From Anagrus nilaparvatae (taxonomy: Eukaryota; Arthropoda; Insecta; Hymenoptera; Mymaridae): a stretch of 64,000 nt of DNA. The translations under genes were made by a program, and so were the position numbers. The first letter of the stretch is position 1. Each line of letters opens with the position of its first letter. This document shows positions 1-11,504 of the stretch, in pieces. The DNA lies in assembly GCA_022575985.1 (NCBI GenBank), contig JAKSXM010000141.1:667357-731356 (forward strand), in the 5' to 3' direction. The notes beneath the pieces were generated by a model. It saw only the letters and a program-made list of their open reading frames with translations. It made no database searches and was not told where the DNA came from.

Positions 1-888
1 TCCCTCTATTTCTAAGTGTTATGAAAAATTTTCGTACAGTACTGTATGTTTAGATGATAAAACCTAAAGTAAGTAAAAAAAAGGCACAAAAGTCAAAGAT
101 TTGAGTATTTTTTATGTAAATATTAGATTATATAGGCAGGGGGTTTTTCAAGCACGTTATGGGGGGTGGGCAAATGAACTTAGAATTATTTCAATTTAGA
201 GACTTAGAATGATTTTGGTTTAGATTTAGAACTGAAAATTATTTTAATTTAGGGACTTAAAATAATTTATAATTCCAAACTTAGAATAATAAGGAATCTA
301 AGAGCTTAAATATTTCTGCTTCTAAGAGAATCTCACTATATTATTTTTCTAGAATGCAAAATCGCTATTTTTTATGCTTACATTGAAAGATATAAAAAAA
401 AAACTTAATTAAGACTTTTTTTAATTTTTTTTACATTTTGGTGTAGTTTTCACCACCAGGGTTGCAGATGTTACTTTTTCGGCTGTAAAACGAAAAGTGG
501 CAACAAAAAAATTTAATAACGTTGTTTTCATTTTTTTGAATTTAGGGGTAGTTTTCAACCCCTCCCCCTGTAGTTAATTTTTCTATGAAAGTACTAATAT
601 GTAGAATCATCGTTTTTACTACGCAAAATAGACGATTAAAAATATTTTGTTATTGTTAACGAGGAACCTTAGTGCCAATTACTTGGCAGCGTTTTTTATT
701 ATTTTTATAAATATTAATGGGCTAAAAATTTAAGTATTTCCCTATTTTTGTATTTCAAAAACATGGGAAAAATTTGTGGCCGATTCGACGACTCGACCTG
801 TCAACCAAAGCTGTTTTGGATCAGAAAGACTCTAGAGATAAATACCAAAAATTTTTGCAACCAATTCTGCTTTTTTTTATTGAATGTA
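1..888. other. AT-rich spacer, no gene seen
   Basis: No open frame of coding character and no RNA gene was seen. The stretch is AT-rich with homopolymer runs. The last ~40 bases (from about 849) belong to a sequence that recurs at 1858-1949. Confidence 0.5.
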
Positions 889-1629
889 ACTCAGCACTAA
901 CTCTCCTTTCTTTTTTTTTCCAAGTCCAGCGCTAACTCCAGAAACCATAAATGTTAAGATTTGATCATCTTTTGTTGAAAATTCACCATCTGATGACCAG
1001 TCTGAAGTATCTCTTGCTGAAATTTATAAATGCTGAAAACATTGTCAACAGATCACCAGCTCCAACAGTTAGACTATCATCGGAAGCTGTTTTAAGAACT
1101 TTAAAAATATGTTAAGAAAATACTTTATTTGAACCGATAATATGAATAAATCATGATACACTTATCCATCGTTCATCTGAAAATGTATGAGATTATTCAT
1201 GTTTTATATTATATGAATATTATTAAAATGAATCGACCTATAATTTATATATATTCATATATGAAAACCTCAAAAATAAAAAAAAGTGTAATTTTTTAAT
1301 TTGTTAAAATGTTAAATTTATAATGTTAAATTTTTTTTTACATTTATAGATTAACGATGGATAATTGTATCATGACTTATTCATATTATCGGTTCAAATA
1401 AAGTATTTTCTTAGCATATTTTTAAAGTTCTAAAAACAGCTTCCGATGATAATCTAACTGCTAGAGCTGGTGAGCTGTTGATAATGTTTTTAGCATTCAT
1501 AAATTTCAGCAAGCGATACTTCAGACTGGTCATCAGATGGTGAATTTTCAGCAATGATGATCAACTCTTTACATTTTTGGATTCTGAAGTTAGCGCTGGA
1601 CTTGAATAAAACAGAAAGCTAATGCTGAG
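889..1629. repeat. Foldback inverted repeat with ~280-bp arms
   Basis: The left arm (889-1173) and right arm (1353-1629) are inverted copies: both carry the cores AAGTCCAGCGCTAACT, GAAGCTGTTTT and ATAATATGAATAA in mirrored order. The ~180-bp spacer is AT-rich. Arm identity looks moderate to high, with indels. No ORF lies inside, so this is probably a non-autonomous foldback element or MITE. No target duplication could be fixed. Confidence 0.8.
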
Positions 1630-1857
1630 CTAAATTTTTTTAAAAAAAATAATTTGTTGCAAATGATTTATTCATATTGATCAAATAAAGGATTTTATTA
1701 CAATATTCAGAAGGTCTGAAAGCAGCAGTGTTTCAATGCGTTCTTGAAATAAACCTTATGCTAGATTAATGGTTTTTCAGTAAGCGCTATGTAAAAATGT
1801 TTGTATTTTTCTGTCATTAAAATAAAAAATTTAGAGTGAACTGTATATAAGAAACTA

Positions 1858-1949
1858 AAAATCTATTTGCAACAAATTATGTTTTTTTTAAAGAATTAGG
1901 CTCAGCACAAACTTTCCTTTCTTTTTTTTCCAAGTCCAGCGCTAACTCC
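1858..1949 (+). repeat. Third, partial copy of the foldback arm end
   Basis: This repeats in direct orientation the segment at about 849-946: TTTGCAA, a T run, CTCAGCAC, CTTTCCTTTC and AAGTCCAGCGCTAACTCC. It is a partial copy of the arm terminus lying beyond the right arm, which suggests nested or tandem insertion of the same family. Confidence 0.7.
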
Positions 1950-3155
1950 TTAAAAGTTGATTATTGTTTGCTGAAAAGGCCATAAAATTTATCATATTCT
2001 AGTTAATACTAATTGCTTATTGAAAAAACTGATTGCTGTACACTATTACAAAGTACAATTCTTTTACAAATTATTGCAAAATAGTTATTTGATTTGGAGC
2101 TCTTCAGATAAAATAGAAAACCCATCACTTTCCCTTTTGATAAATATTTCTAAAGTGTTTGTTAACAACTGAAAAATAAATATTTAGTTAAATTTAAAAA
2201 ATTATATAAAATATACAAAATTTCAAGTTTTCTCAATAAAGAATCAGATAACATTCACCTGCTCCAAAATTATAAACATTATGATATACTTTACTATAGC
2301 TTTTTTTTTTACCGCGGTGGTACCAACATAAAATAATCATAGGTTATCGTGTTCCTAAAATCATCAAAAAAACGATGCCTGAAGTTGGAGCTTGATATTT
2401 CAAAATGTCTACTTCTTTTTGAATTTTCTAAATTTATTTTATTTCTAATTTTTAATATTAATAATAATTTTCTTAATTTTTCGACTTTAACTGGCAATAT
2501 AGCTTTCTAAAGAGTTTAATTTTAATTTTCAACAAAAAAATTTTTAATTCATTCTTTTTTCGCGAAAATAAAATTTTTATTTCCTAAAATAATTAATTTT
2601 TTTCAAAATTTCTTTTTTCATATCATTTCTACAACCCTACTGATCATTCATGCCAAGTTTCGTCAAAAAATATTTATTAGAACCAAAATTATAGCCTATC
2701 AAACACCGCTCATAATATAATTGTCACATAGTATTAGGCAAACATTCACATATTCCATAACCCCTTGGATATAGACACCAAGCAAGCAGCTTAGATTTTG
2801 TGCAAAGAAAGCTTGAATTTTGCAAAATCTTACCAAACTAACTACGCACGCGCAAAAAAGCATTTAGCATTAAACGAATTTACATTTAGCAACATATATA
2901 TAGGGCAGTCTATAAAATAGAACTTTCACGTTTTTTAACTGATAATTTTTTTTTGAATAAACTATCGAAAACCATTTAAAAAAAATTTTTTTTAAACCTT
3001 GCATTAATATCTTGTTCTAAATCCAAAATCATAAATATAAATATTACAAAATTCCACCCAAACATAAAATAAAAATTAAAGAAAAATTTATAAAATTTAA
3101 AAGTATCGCAAAAAATTTAAGAATCGGAAGAAATAATATCTCAGATTTAGGTGAT
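1950..3155. other. AT-rich spacer upstream of gag; no LTR or PBS identified
   Basis: Stretch of about 1.2 kb upstream of the gag start. A 5' LTR and tRNA primer site would be expected just before 3156 in an intact Ty3/gypsy element. I found no TGG-starting primer site and no direct repeat shared with the sequence after 12250. The 5' LTR is therefore absent or too decayed to see. Confidence 0.4.
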
Positions 3156-5196
3156 ATGGGAGACGAAAACGAACAAGTTACACAAAGAAATATTCCAAAT
3201 ATAAGCGGCACTAATAACGGTAACATAGAACATATAAGAGAACAATTTAGAAGAATGTCAGCCGGGGAAAATAGTACACAAAATCCTAACAGGACAATAA
3301 CCCTTAGTGAGGTACATAGAATGCAGGAACAAAACGATATCCTGGTTAGCGAGTTAGAAAGATATAGGGCACAACTTGGTCAGAATGACGTTTTGCTACC
3401 TCGTCCAGTTTTACCTAACGATTTAAACAATACAGAAAACCCCGAATACCGGACAGAATCACCTGAGGAAGCGGATATACAAAATAACGTCAGATATCAC
3501 GTGCCGTTTATAAGACCGCCTGTAAGAAGAAGACTGTTAAGAGAACCGGTATTAGATGAAATAGAGGAACAAGACGAGCCACAATTATTTATCAATAATG
3601 AGCCTATGGTTGAAATAAGACGTTTTCCCACTGAAAATATACAAATGAATAACCACAGAGAACCACGCGAACGAGGAGTTATGTATACCCAAGGGTCGGG
3701 AATCCCATATGGAAACATACCGCTAAATGCAGCCCTAACAACAGTCCCAAATTATGATGGCCGTCCAGAAACCTTAAGCGCATTTGCGAAAGTTATACGG
3801 GATATTTTAACTACTTACGGACCAAACAGTGAAAAGTAGATCTTAAACACGATTTCCACAAAACTAAAGGGACGAGCCCAACTAGCTTATGGAGGTACGG
3901 CACCAGGATATGACTCTATTGAACAGTTATTGCAAGATCTTAAATTAACGTTCGGAGGTATTCAAGATGCAGATACTATCAGGTTAGAACTTAGAAGGGT
4001 TGAACAAGAGGAAGATGAACCTGTAGCCGACTATGCACTACGAGTTCAAACGTTAGAACAAAGACTTTTGTCCCTATACGACTCTTCGGTTAGTATGAGA
4101 CAAGGGGCAAAAGAATACCAAAAAACAAGAACAAAACAAGAATCGTTAGAATGCTTTCTACACGGATTAAGGGACCCACCGGAATATAGGGTATCGGCCA
4201 AAAAAACGACCACACTGAGGGAAGCCGCAAATATTGCAGTGAATTTGGAAGGCAGGAGTAAGGTACTCCAAAGACACGAAAATTGTGCTGCAAAACCTAA
4301 TAAAAATATTGCAACTCTACACACTGTTGATCCACAAACGAGAAATAATAATTTTGATTCAGATTCGAATAATTTTCAAAACACATTTAGGAAATCTTTG
4401 GGCTCTTTTAGCCTCAGCGACGGCAAACGTTAAGACCGCAACGGCAGCAAAAATAGAATGCGTTTTCTGCAAAGGGAGTCATCAAGTTCAAAATTGTCAA
4501 AAACTATTTAAAGCGATCGAATCAGGAGACATTCCAACGGAAGAAAAAATGCAAGAAATGAAAAATCAAGAACAAAGACAAACAAATCAAAATTATCGAC
4601 CTTACCCGTACCCATTTTGGTCAAGTTATCAAAACAACACAAACCAAGGATATATGGGGCCGCGAAATAATTATAATCCGCAAAATCGTTTTTCAGGTTT
4701 CAATTATAATAGAAATTTTAATAACCAAGCAAATTTTAATAGTAGATTCGGAAATTTTGGCGGGCAAAGAAATAATAATTTTCGAGGTAATAATTTTACA
4801 AATAATAGGAACCCCGATTTCAACAGACAAAATTTTAATCGTTTTAATAATCAAAATCAAAACTCAGGTTCAAATCAAAACGGTTTCCGCGAAAGAAACA
4901 CAAATAATTTTAATCGAAATAATAATAATAATTTTCAAAGCAATGAAAATAGACCAAATTATAATAACAGCGACAATTTTAACAGAAATAGCATGCTGCG
5001 TAGCAACAATAATGTTAATTTTACTAATGCAAATAATTTTCCAAGAAATAATCAGCTAAGATATAACAATACTAACCAAGAGAGAAATATAAACAACGGG
5101 AATCGGAATAATAATACCAACATGAGAAACGAAAATACTAATGATCAACAAAATTTAAACTCGAATGCCGCTCGACGCCGAGTGGTGTCGAGCTAA
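3156..5196 (+). pseudogene. gag: gag (capsid/nucleocapsid-like) of the gypsy element, broken
   Basis: Structural protein that would package element RNA. The frame starts at ATG 3156 with an acidic, coiled-coil-prone N-terminus (the EVHRMQEQNDILVSELERY stretch). It is interrupted by an in-frame TAG at 3837-3839 and resumes in the same frame with a retrotrans_gag-like region to about 4400. A one-base shift then moves the frame. After the shift comes a zinc knuckle of C-x2-C-x3-H-x4-C form (CVFCKGSHQVQNC), followed by a long Asn/Arg/Phe-rich low-complexity tail to 5196. The knuckle has one residue fewer between C and H than the usual x4. Gag assignment is firm; the breaks make it a pseudogene. 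Confidence 0.85.
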
Positions 5197-5231
5197 ATAT
5201 TTTTCAAAACATCCCTACAATTGCAAAAGTT

Positions 5232-5876
5232 ATGTTCACAAGTGCAAAGAAAATCCCACCTGTAGTCAAATTAAATAGTGAAAATATTATTGGGGGAAAA
5301 GGAACCTTTTTTATTGATAGCGGAGCTGATGTTAGCCTAGTCAAAGAATCTGCCCTACGATATTCAGAATACGTTAATACACGAGTTCAAGTAAGAATTT
5401 TAGGCATTACACAGAAAGAAGCGCTTACAAAGGGATCCGTTATGTTACAATTAAATAATCTACCCTGCCTATTTCACGTTATAGACGATAATTTTTTATT
5501 AGAAGCGGATGCATTATTAGGACTAGATAATTTACAAAGATACCAGGGAAAAATCGACTTAGGCAGGATGCGACTACAATTTGGTGAATTTATTTTACCA
5601 TTCTTACAAAGAGAAAAATTTTTAATTCAACCTAACTCTTGCCAGAACATATACTTATGCGTAAAAAATTTAGATATAAGGGAGGGATATGTACCCCAAT
5701 TAGATTTAGATCCACATTTAATCATCGGAAACGCTCTCGCGACAAATATAAACGGACAAGCATACGTGAGATGAACAAATATTTCAAATGAAGTTATTGA
5801 GTTAGAGGCTCCAATTGTCGATCTTTTAGACTATGAAATCCGACAAGATCCAGAAGAAGATTACTGGGACTCAGAA
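5232..5876 (+). pseudogene. Retroviral-type aspartic protease of pol
   Basis: The catalytic motif is FFIDSGADVSLV, with GAT AGC GGA at 5317-5325. It is followed by the expected flap region and a second hydrophobic motif, ADALLGLDNL. The frame is the same as that of the RT downstream but is cut by an in-frame TGA at 5772-5774, after which sequence reads through into the RT frame at 5877. Together with RT this shows one original pol frame carrying a single nonsense codon here. It would cleave the Gag-Pol polyprotein in an active element. Confidence 0.85.
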
Positions 5877-7492
5877 ATGGAAGTAGATATAGACATGTTA
5901 TCATCCAATATAATGAGAGAAGTAAACGTAGAAGGACTCAGTAAAGAAGAAAAAGATCAAGTAGACCATTTAGTTTACGATTTTGCGGATCAATTTTATT
6001 TAAAGGGAAGAAAATATACAAGCACACCGTTACAAAAACTTGAAATAAAACTTACAAGCGATGTCCCGATAAAAAGTAAAATGTATAGGCAGCCGCCGGA
6101 AGCGAAAAAAGCGCTAGACGAAATAATTCAAGAACATTTGAAAATGGGCATTATTGAACCAGCTAGGAGCCCTTATTCTAATCCCGTCTGGGTTGTTCCT
6201 CGAAAGAAAACGGCCGATGGGCCAGTAAAATGGAGATGTGTAGTAGATTTTAGAAAATTAAATTCTATCCTAGAGGGCGACACATACCCAATTGCAGATT
6301 TGAACGGAATCTTGGACCAATTGGGAGATGCGTACTATTTTTCATCTTTAGATTTGGTTCTTGCGTACCATCAAGTGGAACTAACGGAAGAGAGCAAAAA
6401 ATATACGGCATTTTCCTGCTCTGCCAGGAGCTTCCAGTACCGAAAAGTGCCGATGGGAATTTCCTCGGCTCCATCTTGTTTTAGCCGACTAATCGACAAG
6501 GTGATAGCAGGCCTACAAGGAGTCTTTGCATACCTAGACGATATAATAGTTTACGCAAGCGATTTACAAGATCATGAGCGAAAGTGTCGACTCCTACTAG
6601 AAAGCCTCAGAGAAGCAAAATTACTGCTAGATCCGAAAAAATGTAAGTTTTTAAGAAGGGAAGTTAATTTTCTAGGACATATTGTGGGAAATAAACAACT
6701 AAAGCCAAGTGAGGAAAAAATTAAAGCTGTAAGAGATTTTCCCGTCCCAAAAACTCCAAAGAAAGTTAAATCTTTCATAGGATTATGCAGTTTTTATAGA
6801 AAATTTGTAAAAAGCTTCTCTAAGATAGCAAAACCACTGACAGATTTACTGAGAAAAAACGAGTATTTGGGGCGATGCACAACAAAAAGCTTTCGATATT
6901 TTAAAGCAAAAACTATTAGAAGAACCAATATATATCCCCAAATTTTAACCGCGAATTCTGGGTCGTCACGGACGCCAGCGATTACGCCCTGGGGGCCGTT
7001 TTAGAACAAAAAGACGACGAAGGGAAGGAACATGTAGAAGCCTACGCCTCGAAGCTATTAAAGAATTCACAAATTAAATGGGATAGTTATCATAAAGAAT
7101 TGGCAGCGATTATTTTTGCTACACAACAATTTAGACCATATTTATACGGTAGAAAATTTTATGTCATAACAGATTCCCACTCCCTAAAATTCTTACATCA
7201 ATCAAAACAAACAGATTTTCGATCGTGCAATTTAAGATCAAAATTGATGAATTACGAATTTGAAATAATATATCGACCAGGAAAAGAGAATTTAGTGGCG
7301 GATGCACTTTCAAGAAACCCAATTATTAAAGAGAGTCAAATAGATCCAGACCAACCAAGAGTCAAACTCTTTGAAATGGCTGATAAAGGCGAATTCGAAA
7401 ATACCTCAGAATCTGAGTCGGATAATTACATACGTTTGTTTAAAATTGCAATGGCAAAAAGAAAACTAATCAATAAGAAAAAAACCTGGTAA
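5877..7492 (+). pseudogene. pol: Reverse transcriptase and RNase H of pol
   Basis: RT fingers and palm are clear: RQPPEAKKALDEII, VVDFRKLN, SSLDLVLAYHQ, the VPMGISSAPSCF motif and the catalytic YLDD at 6531-6542 (context FAYLDDIIVYA). FLGHIVG and SFIGLCSFYRKF complete the thumb and connection. Three single-base shifts between about 6860 and 6960 separate RT from RNase H. RNase H has TDASDYALGAVL near 6970, TDSHSLKFL near 7170 and the closing YRPGKENLVADALSRN near 7275-7320. The ORF ends at TAA 7490-7492, after an acidic SESESD patch. The sequence clade looks like insect Ty3/gypsy. Confidence 0.93.
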
Positions 7493-7498
7493 GCGCGT

Positions 7499-8112
7499 CA
7501 CGGGACGCCCTATAGAAGTGAAAACTTAAAGTCTGAAAATTGTTGTTACCTATTTTATTATTATAAAATAAATAAACATACTAAAAAATAAGCATTAAAA
7601 AAACGTGGTTGATGTTATTGAAATGCCGGTGTATACACAAATGCCTATACTCTCTGTGCTATATACAGGGAATTCTTAAACCAGTAGTAAAGTATATCTA
7701 TATATATTACGAAAAAATAAGCCAATAGGAACACTAAATTTAAAAATTCTTATAATCAGATAGTAATTAGATCAAAAGTAGATATCTAATTACCATCCGA
7801 TTATAAATATTTTAAAAATTAGCTTTCCTATTGGCTTATTTTTTTGAACTATATATATAGATATACTTTACTACCGGTTTAAGAACTCTCTGTATAGATA
7901 TGTGTGTTTGTAAGAAGAAGAATAAGAGTATGAGAGAGAATTGTTTTTTCTATGTATATATCTATGGTACATATAGACCTCGGCCGTTGCATCTGCTTCC
8001 GTTGCCGTTGCCTCGGCCAGCGTCTCGCCTTTTAAAAAAACACGCCTAGTATAAATATTTTTTTTTCAAAATATTTTTTTTTCAAAACGATGCTATGGAA
8101 GTTTTCACTTCA
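7499..8112. mobile_element. Insertion between RNase H and OTU parts of pol
   Basis: About 600 bp of non-coding DNA separates RNase H from the OTU frame. Near its ends lie inverted copies of GAAGTGAAAACTT (7515-7527 and 8099-8111), so it is probably a short DNA-transposon-like insertion. A GC-rich patch with GTTGCCGTTGCCTCGG lies near 8000. A mariner-type MITE (7666-7892) is nested within. An alternative is an intron: CTG|GTAAGC at 7488-7493 is a good donor, but no clear matching acceptor and phase were found. Confidence 0.5.
7666..7892. mobile_element. MITE with ~65-bp terminal inverted repeats and TA duplication
   Basis: The termini CAGGGAATTCTTAAACC and GGTTTAAGAACTCTCTG are inverted repeats. 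The arms continue through the AGTAAAGTATATCTATATATA and AAATAAGCCAATAGGAA regions in mirrored order. A TA dinucleotide lies at both edges (7664-7665 and 7893-7894), as expected for Tc1/mariner-type target duplication. The element is about 227 bp with no coding capacity. Confidence 0.8.
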
Positions 8113-8120
8113 AAAAAGTT

Positions 8121-9731
8121 AAATTTACACAAGAATCAGATTCTGACTCAGATTATGTAATTCCAAAAAAAGCCAAGATGATGAATAAAAAGAAAACAGT
8201 CGTTAAAAGAAGCAAAAGATTAATACAGCCAAAAGCAGTATCAAAACGTAAGTTTGTCGAAAATATATTAAATGAGGCACTACCATTAAAAAGACCCGTC
8301 GGTAGGCCAAGAAAAATACGACCTGAAATTCCACCCCTACCGCCTAGAAGGAGAGGAATGGATTATGTTTACCCACAAATGTCCCCAAGAGTCATACAAG
8401 ACACAAGATCCCCCTCCCTCCCGAGAATGTTAAATCAGGAAGACGAAAGGAGACCAAATTCAGTCACAAATAGCTCAGATGACCCAATGGGTAATAGACA
8501 ATTACTAGAATTAAAAATGCAAAATCAAGAAGACTCAAAAATGGAAATCTCAGATAGCATAAGTTCCATTAATAAAGAAAAAACATCCCCTGCAGTGTTC
8601 TTTCAACAAGAACTACAAAAAAGAGAAAAGCCCAAAATTAAAATTATAGAGGATATAAAGATTAATAACGAAAGAAAAAACATAAGCCCACAAAGTATAA
8701 TGGAAAAAATATTTTATAACAGTAATTTAAGAAATAATAATAAAGAAAACTTTAAAGAAGAATTTAATGTGAAAATTGAAGGTAAAATAACTAATAAAGA
8801 TATCGAAACCAAATTATATATTAAAGAAATAAATGAAAAACAAGAAACAGAAAATAATAAAAATGATGAATTAAAAGTATATAATAAAAATAATACAATG
8901 AAGTGTGAAAATAATAATAATAAACAAAACGAAGCCGATTTGGCAACGTACAAAAATATATGTTCTAGTGAGGGCTCAAACGAATCAGAGAATACAGTAG
9001 AAATACCTCTCGAAGAGAGAGAAATAAATAATAAAGACGGAAACAGTCGCGTGCCGAGTTTTAACAGCGATCACGTGAGATATTTACATACTGACGTGTG
9101 CGCTGAACCTGAAGAAACTTTTACAAGAGATTTAAAAATTAATGATAATGGCGAATGTTTATTTCACAGCTTACTAGTATTAATGGAAAGTGATTTGAAC
9201 TTTCGTGAATTGAGAGATTCTTTAAAATATAGTAAGTATATACAGTTGTGCGAAAATCCAAAGGAAGCGTATAACGTATTAAACACGGAGAACGCGTGGG
9301 GGAACGCGGATACATTATTTATTTTTTCACAAGAATATAAAGTTAACGTATGTGTACATATGTACGATTCAAATAAAGATAAAAATAGGGCTACAAGAAT
9401 TACATATATACATTATAAGGGCAATGATAGTTCAGATTTTATACATTTACACTTAAGTGAAAGTCATTATACTCCTCTATTAAAAATTGTAAAAAGGGCA
9501 AAATTGAAACAAAAAATTGATAAAGAGCTACAAATTAAATTAGACAAGAATGAGGTCGAAAAATATCAAAACCAACGTAAAACAGTACAAAAGAAAGAAC
9601 TTGTAATTAATTTGGACCGAAAAGAAATCGATAATTACCGAAAATCTCAAGAAATAAAAAAAGAAAAGTCAATAGATATGAAAATCATCTACGACCAAAA
9701 CGTAAACCCCCATGGGGACCTAAAGAAGTAA
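8121..9731 (+). CDS. OTU-type cysteine protease (deubiquitinase-like) domain of the retrotransposon pol
   Basis: The frame is open from upstream of ATG 8178 to TAA 9731. From ATG 8178 it has 517 residues. The first ~290 are basic and low complexity, with an AT-hook-like GRPRK. The OTU core follows: the nucleophile motif DNGECLFHSL with Cys about residue 327 (TGT 9156-9158), a helical stretch ELRDSLKYSKYI, and the closing SESHYTPLL with His about residue 430 (CAT 9465-9467). OTU enzymes cleave ubiquitin or ubiquitin-like conjugates; the Cys, His and preceding Asp all seem present. The tail is Lys-rich. A one-base slip in a C run near 9710-9716 separates it from the integrase frame, so both were once one polyprotein. 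The assignment rests on motifs only, and the substrate is unknown. Confidence 0.75.
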   Translation, partial: KFTQESDSDSDYVIPKKAKMMNKKKTVVKRSKRLIQPKAVSKRKFVENILNEALPLKRPVGRPRKIRPEIPPLPPRRRGMDYVYPQMSPRVIQDTRSPSLPRMLNQEDERRPNSVTNSSDDPMGNRQLLELKMQNQEDSKMEISDSISSINKEKTSPAVFFQQELQKREKPKIKIIEDIKINNERKNISPQSIMEKIFYNSNLRNNNKENFKEEFNVKIEGKITNKDIETKLYIKEINEKQETENNKNDELKVYNKNNTMKCENNNNKQNEADLATYKNICSSEGSNESENTVEIPLEEREINNKDGNSRVPSFNSDHVRYLHTDVCAEPEETFTRDLKINDNGECLFHSLLVLMESDLNFRELRDSLKYSKYIQLCENPKEAYNVLNTENAWGNADTLFIFSQEYKVNVCVHMYDSNKDKNRATRITYIHYKGNDSSDFIHLHLSESHYTPLLKIVKRAKLKQKIDKELQIKLDKNEVEKYQNQRKTVQKKELVINLDRKEIDNYRKSQEIKKEKSIDMKIIYDQNVNPHGDLKK

Positions 9732-11118
9732 TTCCTGATAAGAAAAATTTAGAACCCATGAAATGTATGAAAATTTCAAAAAGCCATCCGTTCTTAAATT
9801 TTAAAAATCTAGTAATATGCGCGACAGAAGATTTTTATCCAACAGAAACACTGTCGATTTTATTAGAAAAACAATTCTTTGAGAAAACCGAATTAATAGC
9901 AAATAAAGCGAAAGTAGGAGAAGTAATAGTGTTAAAAAATAAAGGGAAAGCAATTCTAATTTTAATTATTAAACAATACGTAGATGCAAGATTATTACGA
10001 GCAGAACTAAACACAACATTAAAAGTGTTCTCAAATATAGTAGATAGATTAAAATTAAGAAATTTTTCTATAGCTAGAGATCGTGATCTATTTAACGAGA
10101 GTCAAAATCTATATTATATAGAAAGACTTAACCATTATTTAGCGGATAAAAGAATAATAGCAACTTTCTATCACGACAGTTTATCGGTACCACAAGTAGA
10201 AAAAAGGTATACTCTGATAAGAGAACATCACGCAGGCGCATTATCAGGTCATCGTGGCTTCCAAAAAACACTACAAAAATTTCTCGCAAACCATTATTGG
10301 CGAGGAATAAGAAATGAAGTTTTACAAGTAGTAAAATCGTGCCCTGAATGTCAGGAAGTGAAATTTTCGAGGCCCAAAACACGTCTCGGGATGGTATTGA
10401 CCAACACACCTAGCAGGGCTTTCGATTTAGTCAGTATGGACCTACATGGCCAGATGTCTCCAAGTTCGAGCTATCTTTGGGTCCTTACAATTATATGTAC
10501 ATTAACCAAATATTTTATAGCCGTCCCCCTGAAAGATTCAGGAGCACTAGCGGTTGACCAAGGTGTGAAGGAAATAGGGGATTTACCCATATAATACAGC
10601 CATCTAAACACGCCCATATACCAAAAATTAATTTCAAACCACCCTACCACATTTATACTAAATCGATAACTATTTTTAGACTGATCAGACATAAAAAGCT
10701 CCTCTATAATAACGGACCCAACCCTAAAGATATCATAAAACATATAGTATATTACTCACCCTCCGTAGACATGCAAAAGTAACGCACCCTCAGTAGACAT
10801 GCAAAGTAACACTCCCTTTGTAGACAGTCAAAAGATCAGACTCTCTAGACAGTCATGCAAGATTAATATAAATACACCCTAAATACAGACACGCAACAAC
10901 AATAAAACGCACCCTTAAAACATACCCTTAATAGTCATCAAACTAAGTTAATTAAAAAGCTCACCATCCTTAAAATACATAAAAATCAATATCTCATCCA
11001 AAATGGAATCTAGCAACTGACCTATAAGCTTTCGAAATCCCACTTAGCAACCAATCAAAAACTAGGCGGAGACTTAAAATCCAGCCTTAGGAAAATATTG
11101 TCACTCCTACCAGAAAGG

Positions 11119-11128
11119 GTATATAAAG
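11119..11128 (+). promoter_or_regulatory. TATA box of the LTR-like insertion
   Basis: GTATATAAAG lies downstream of the U3-like repeats and ~330 bases upstream of the primer site, the position expected of an LTR promoter. The start site was not determined. Confidence 0.5.
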
Positions 11129-11459
11129 CATGTTTCAGGATGACTGGACTCTCTTACGTTGGGTTCTTACGTTTAACACTTAAGTCTGGCTCTTACTATC
11201 GAGCTCTCACATAGTATTTTCTCTTTATCCCAGTAGTGTGTAATAGTCTTCCTCGATATCTATTTATCGTGATTAAAGTATAATATCAATAATACTTGTT
11301 AATTTATTTCGCTGCCTACCTTTCATATCCGAAAAATACCAATAAAGGTCCGAGAGTACCTTATAATCGCCAACAAAAGTGAAAGCCGAACAACATCAAG
11401 AAATCAACGATATACCACAAATTTCGATATTTTGGTCCCCTACTAAGATTCGTAACAAG

Positions 11460-11504
11460 TGGTTCCGGTACCGGGAATCGAACCCGGATCGCCTGGGTGA
11501 AAGC
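11460..11504 (-). other. 45-nt antisense match to the 3' half of tRNA-Glu (primer-binding site)
   Basis: Read on the minus strand this is the anticodon loop CTTTCACCC, the T arm GGGTTCGATTCCCGG, the acceptor 3' strand and CCA. The CCA is normally added after transcription, so its presence indicates copying from a mature tRNA primer rather than a tRNA gene. The 5' half of a tRNA is missing, so it is not a tRNA gene. Confidence 0.75.

Noticed and set aside
11460..11504. A tRNA-Glu gene on the minus strand
   Set aside because: Only the 3' half is present and CCA is encoded, so it is a primer-site copy rather than a tRNA gene.
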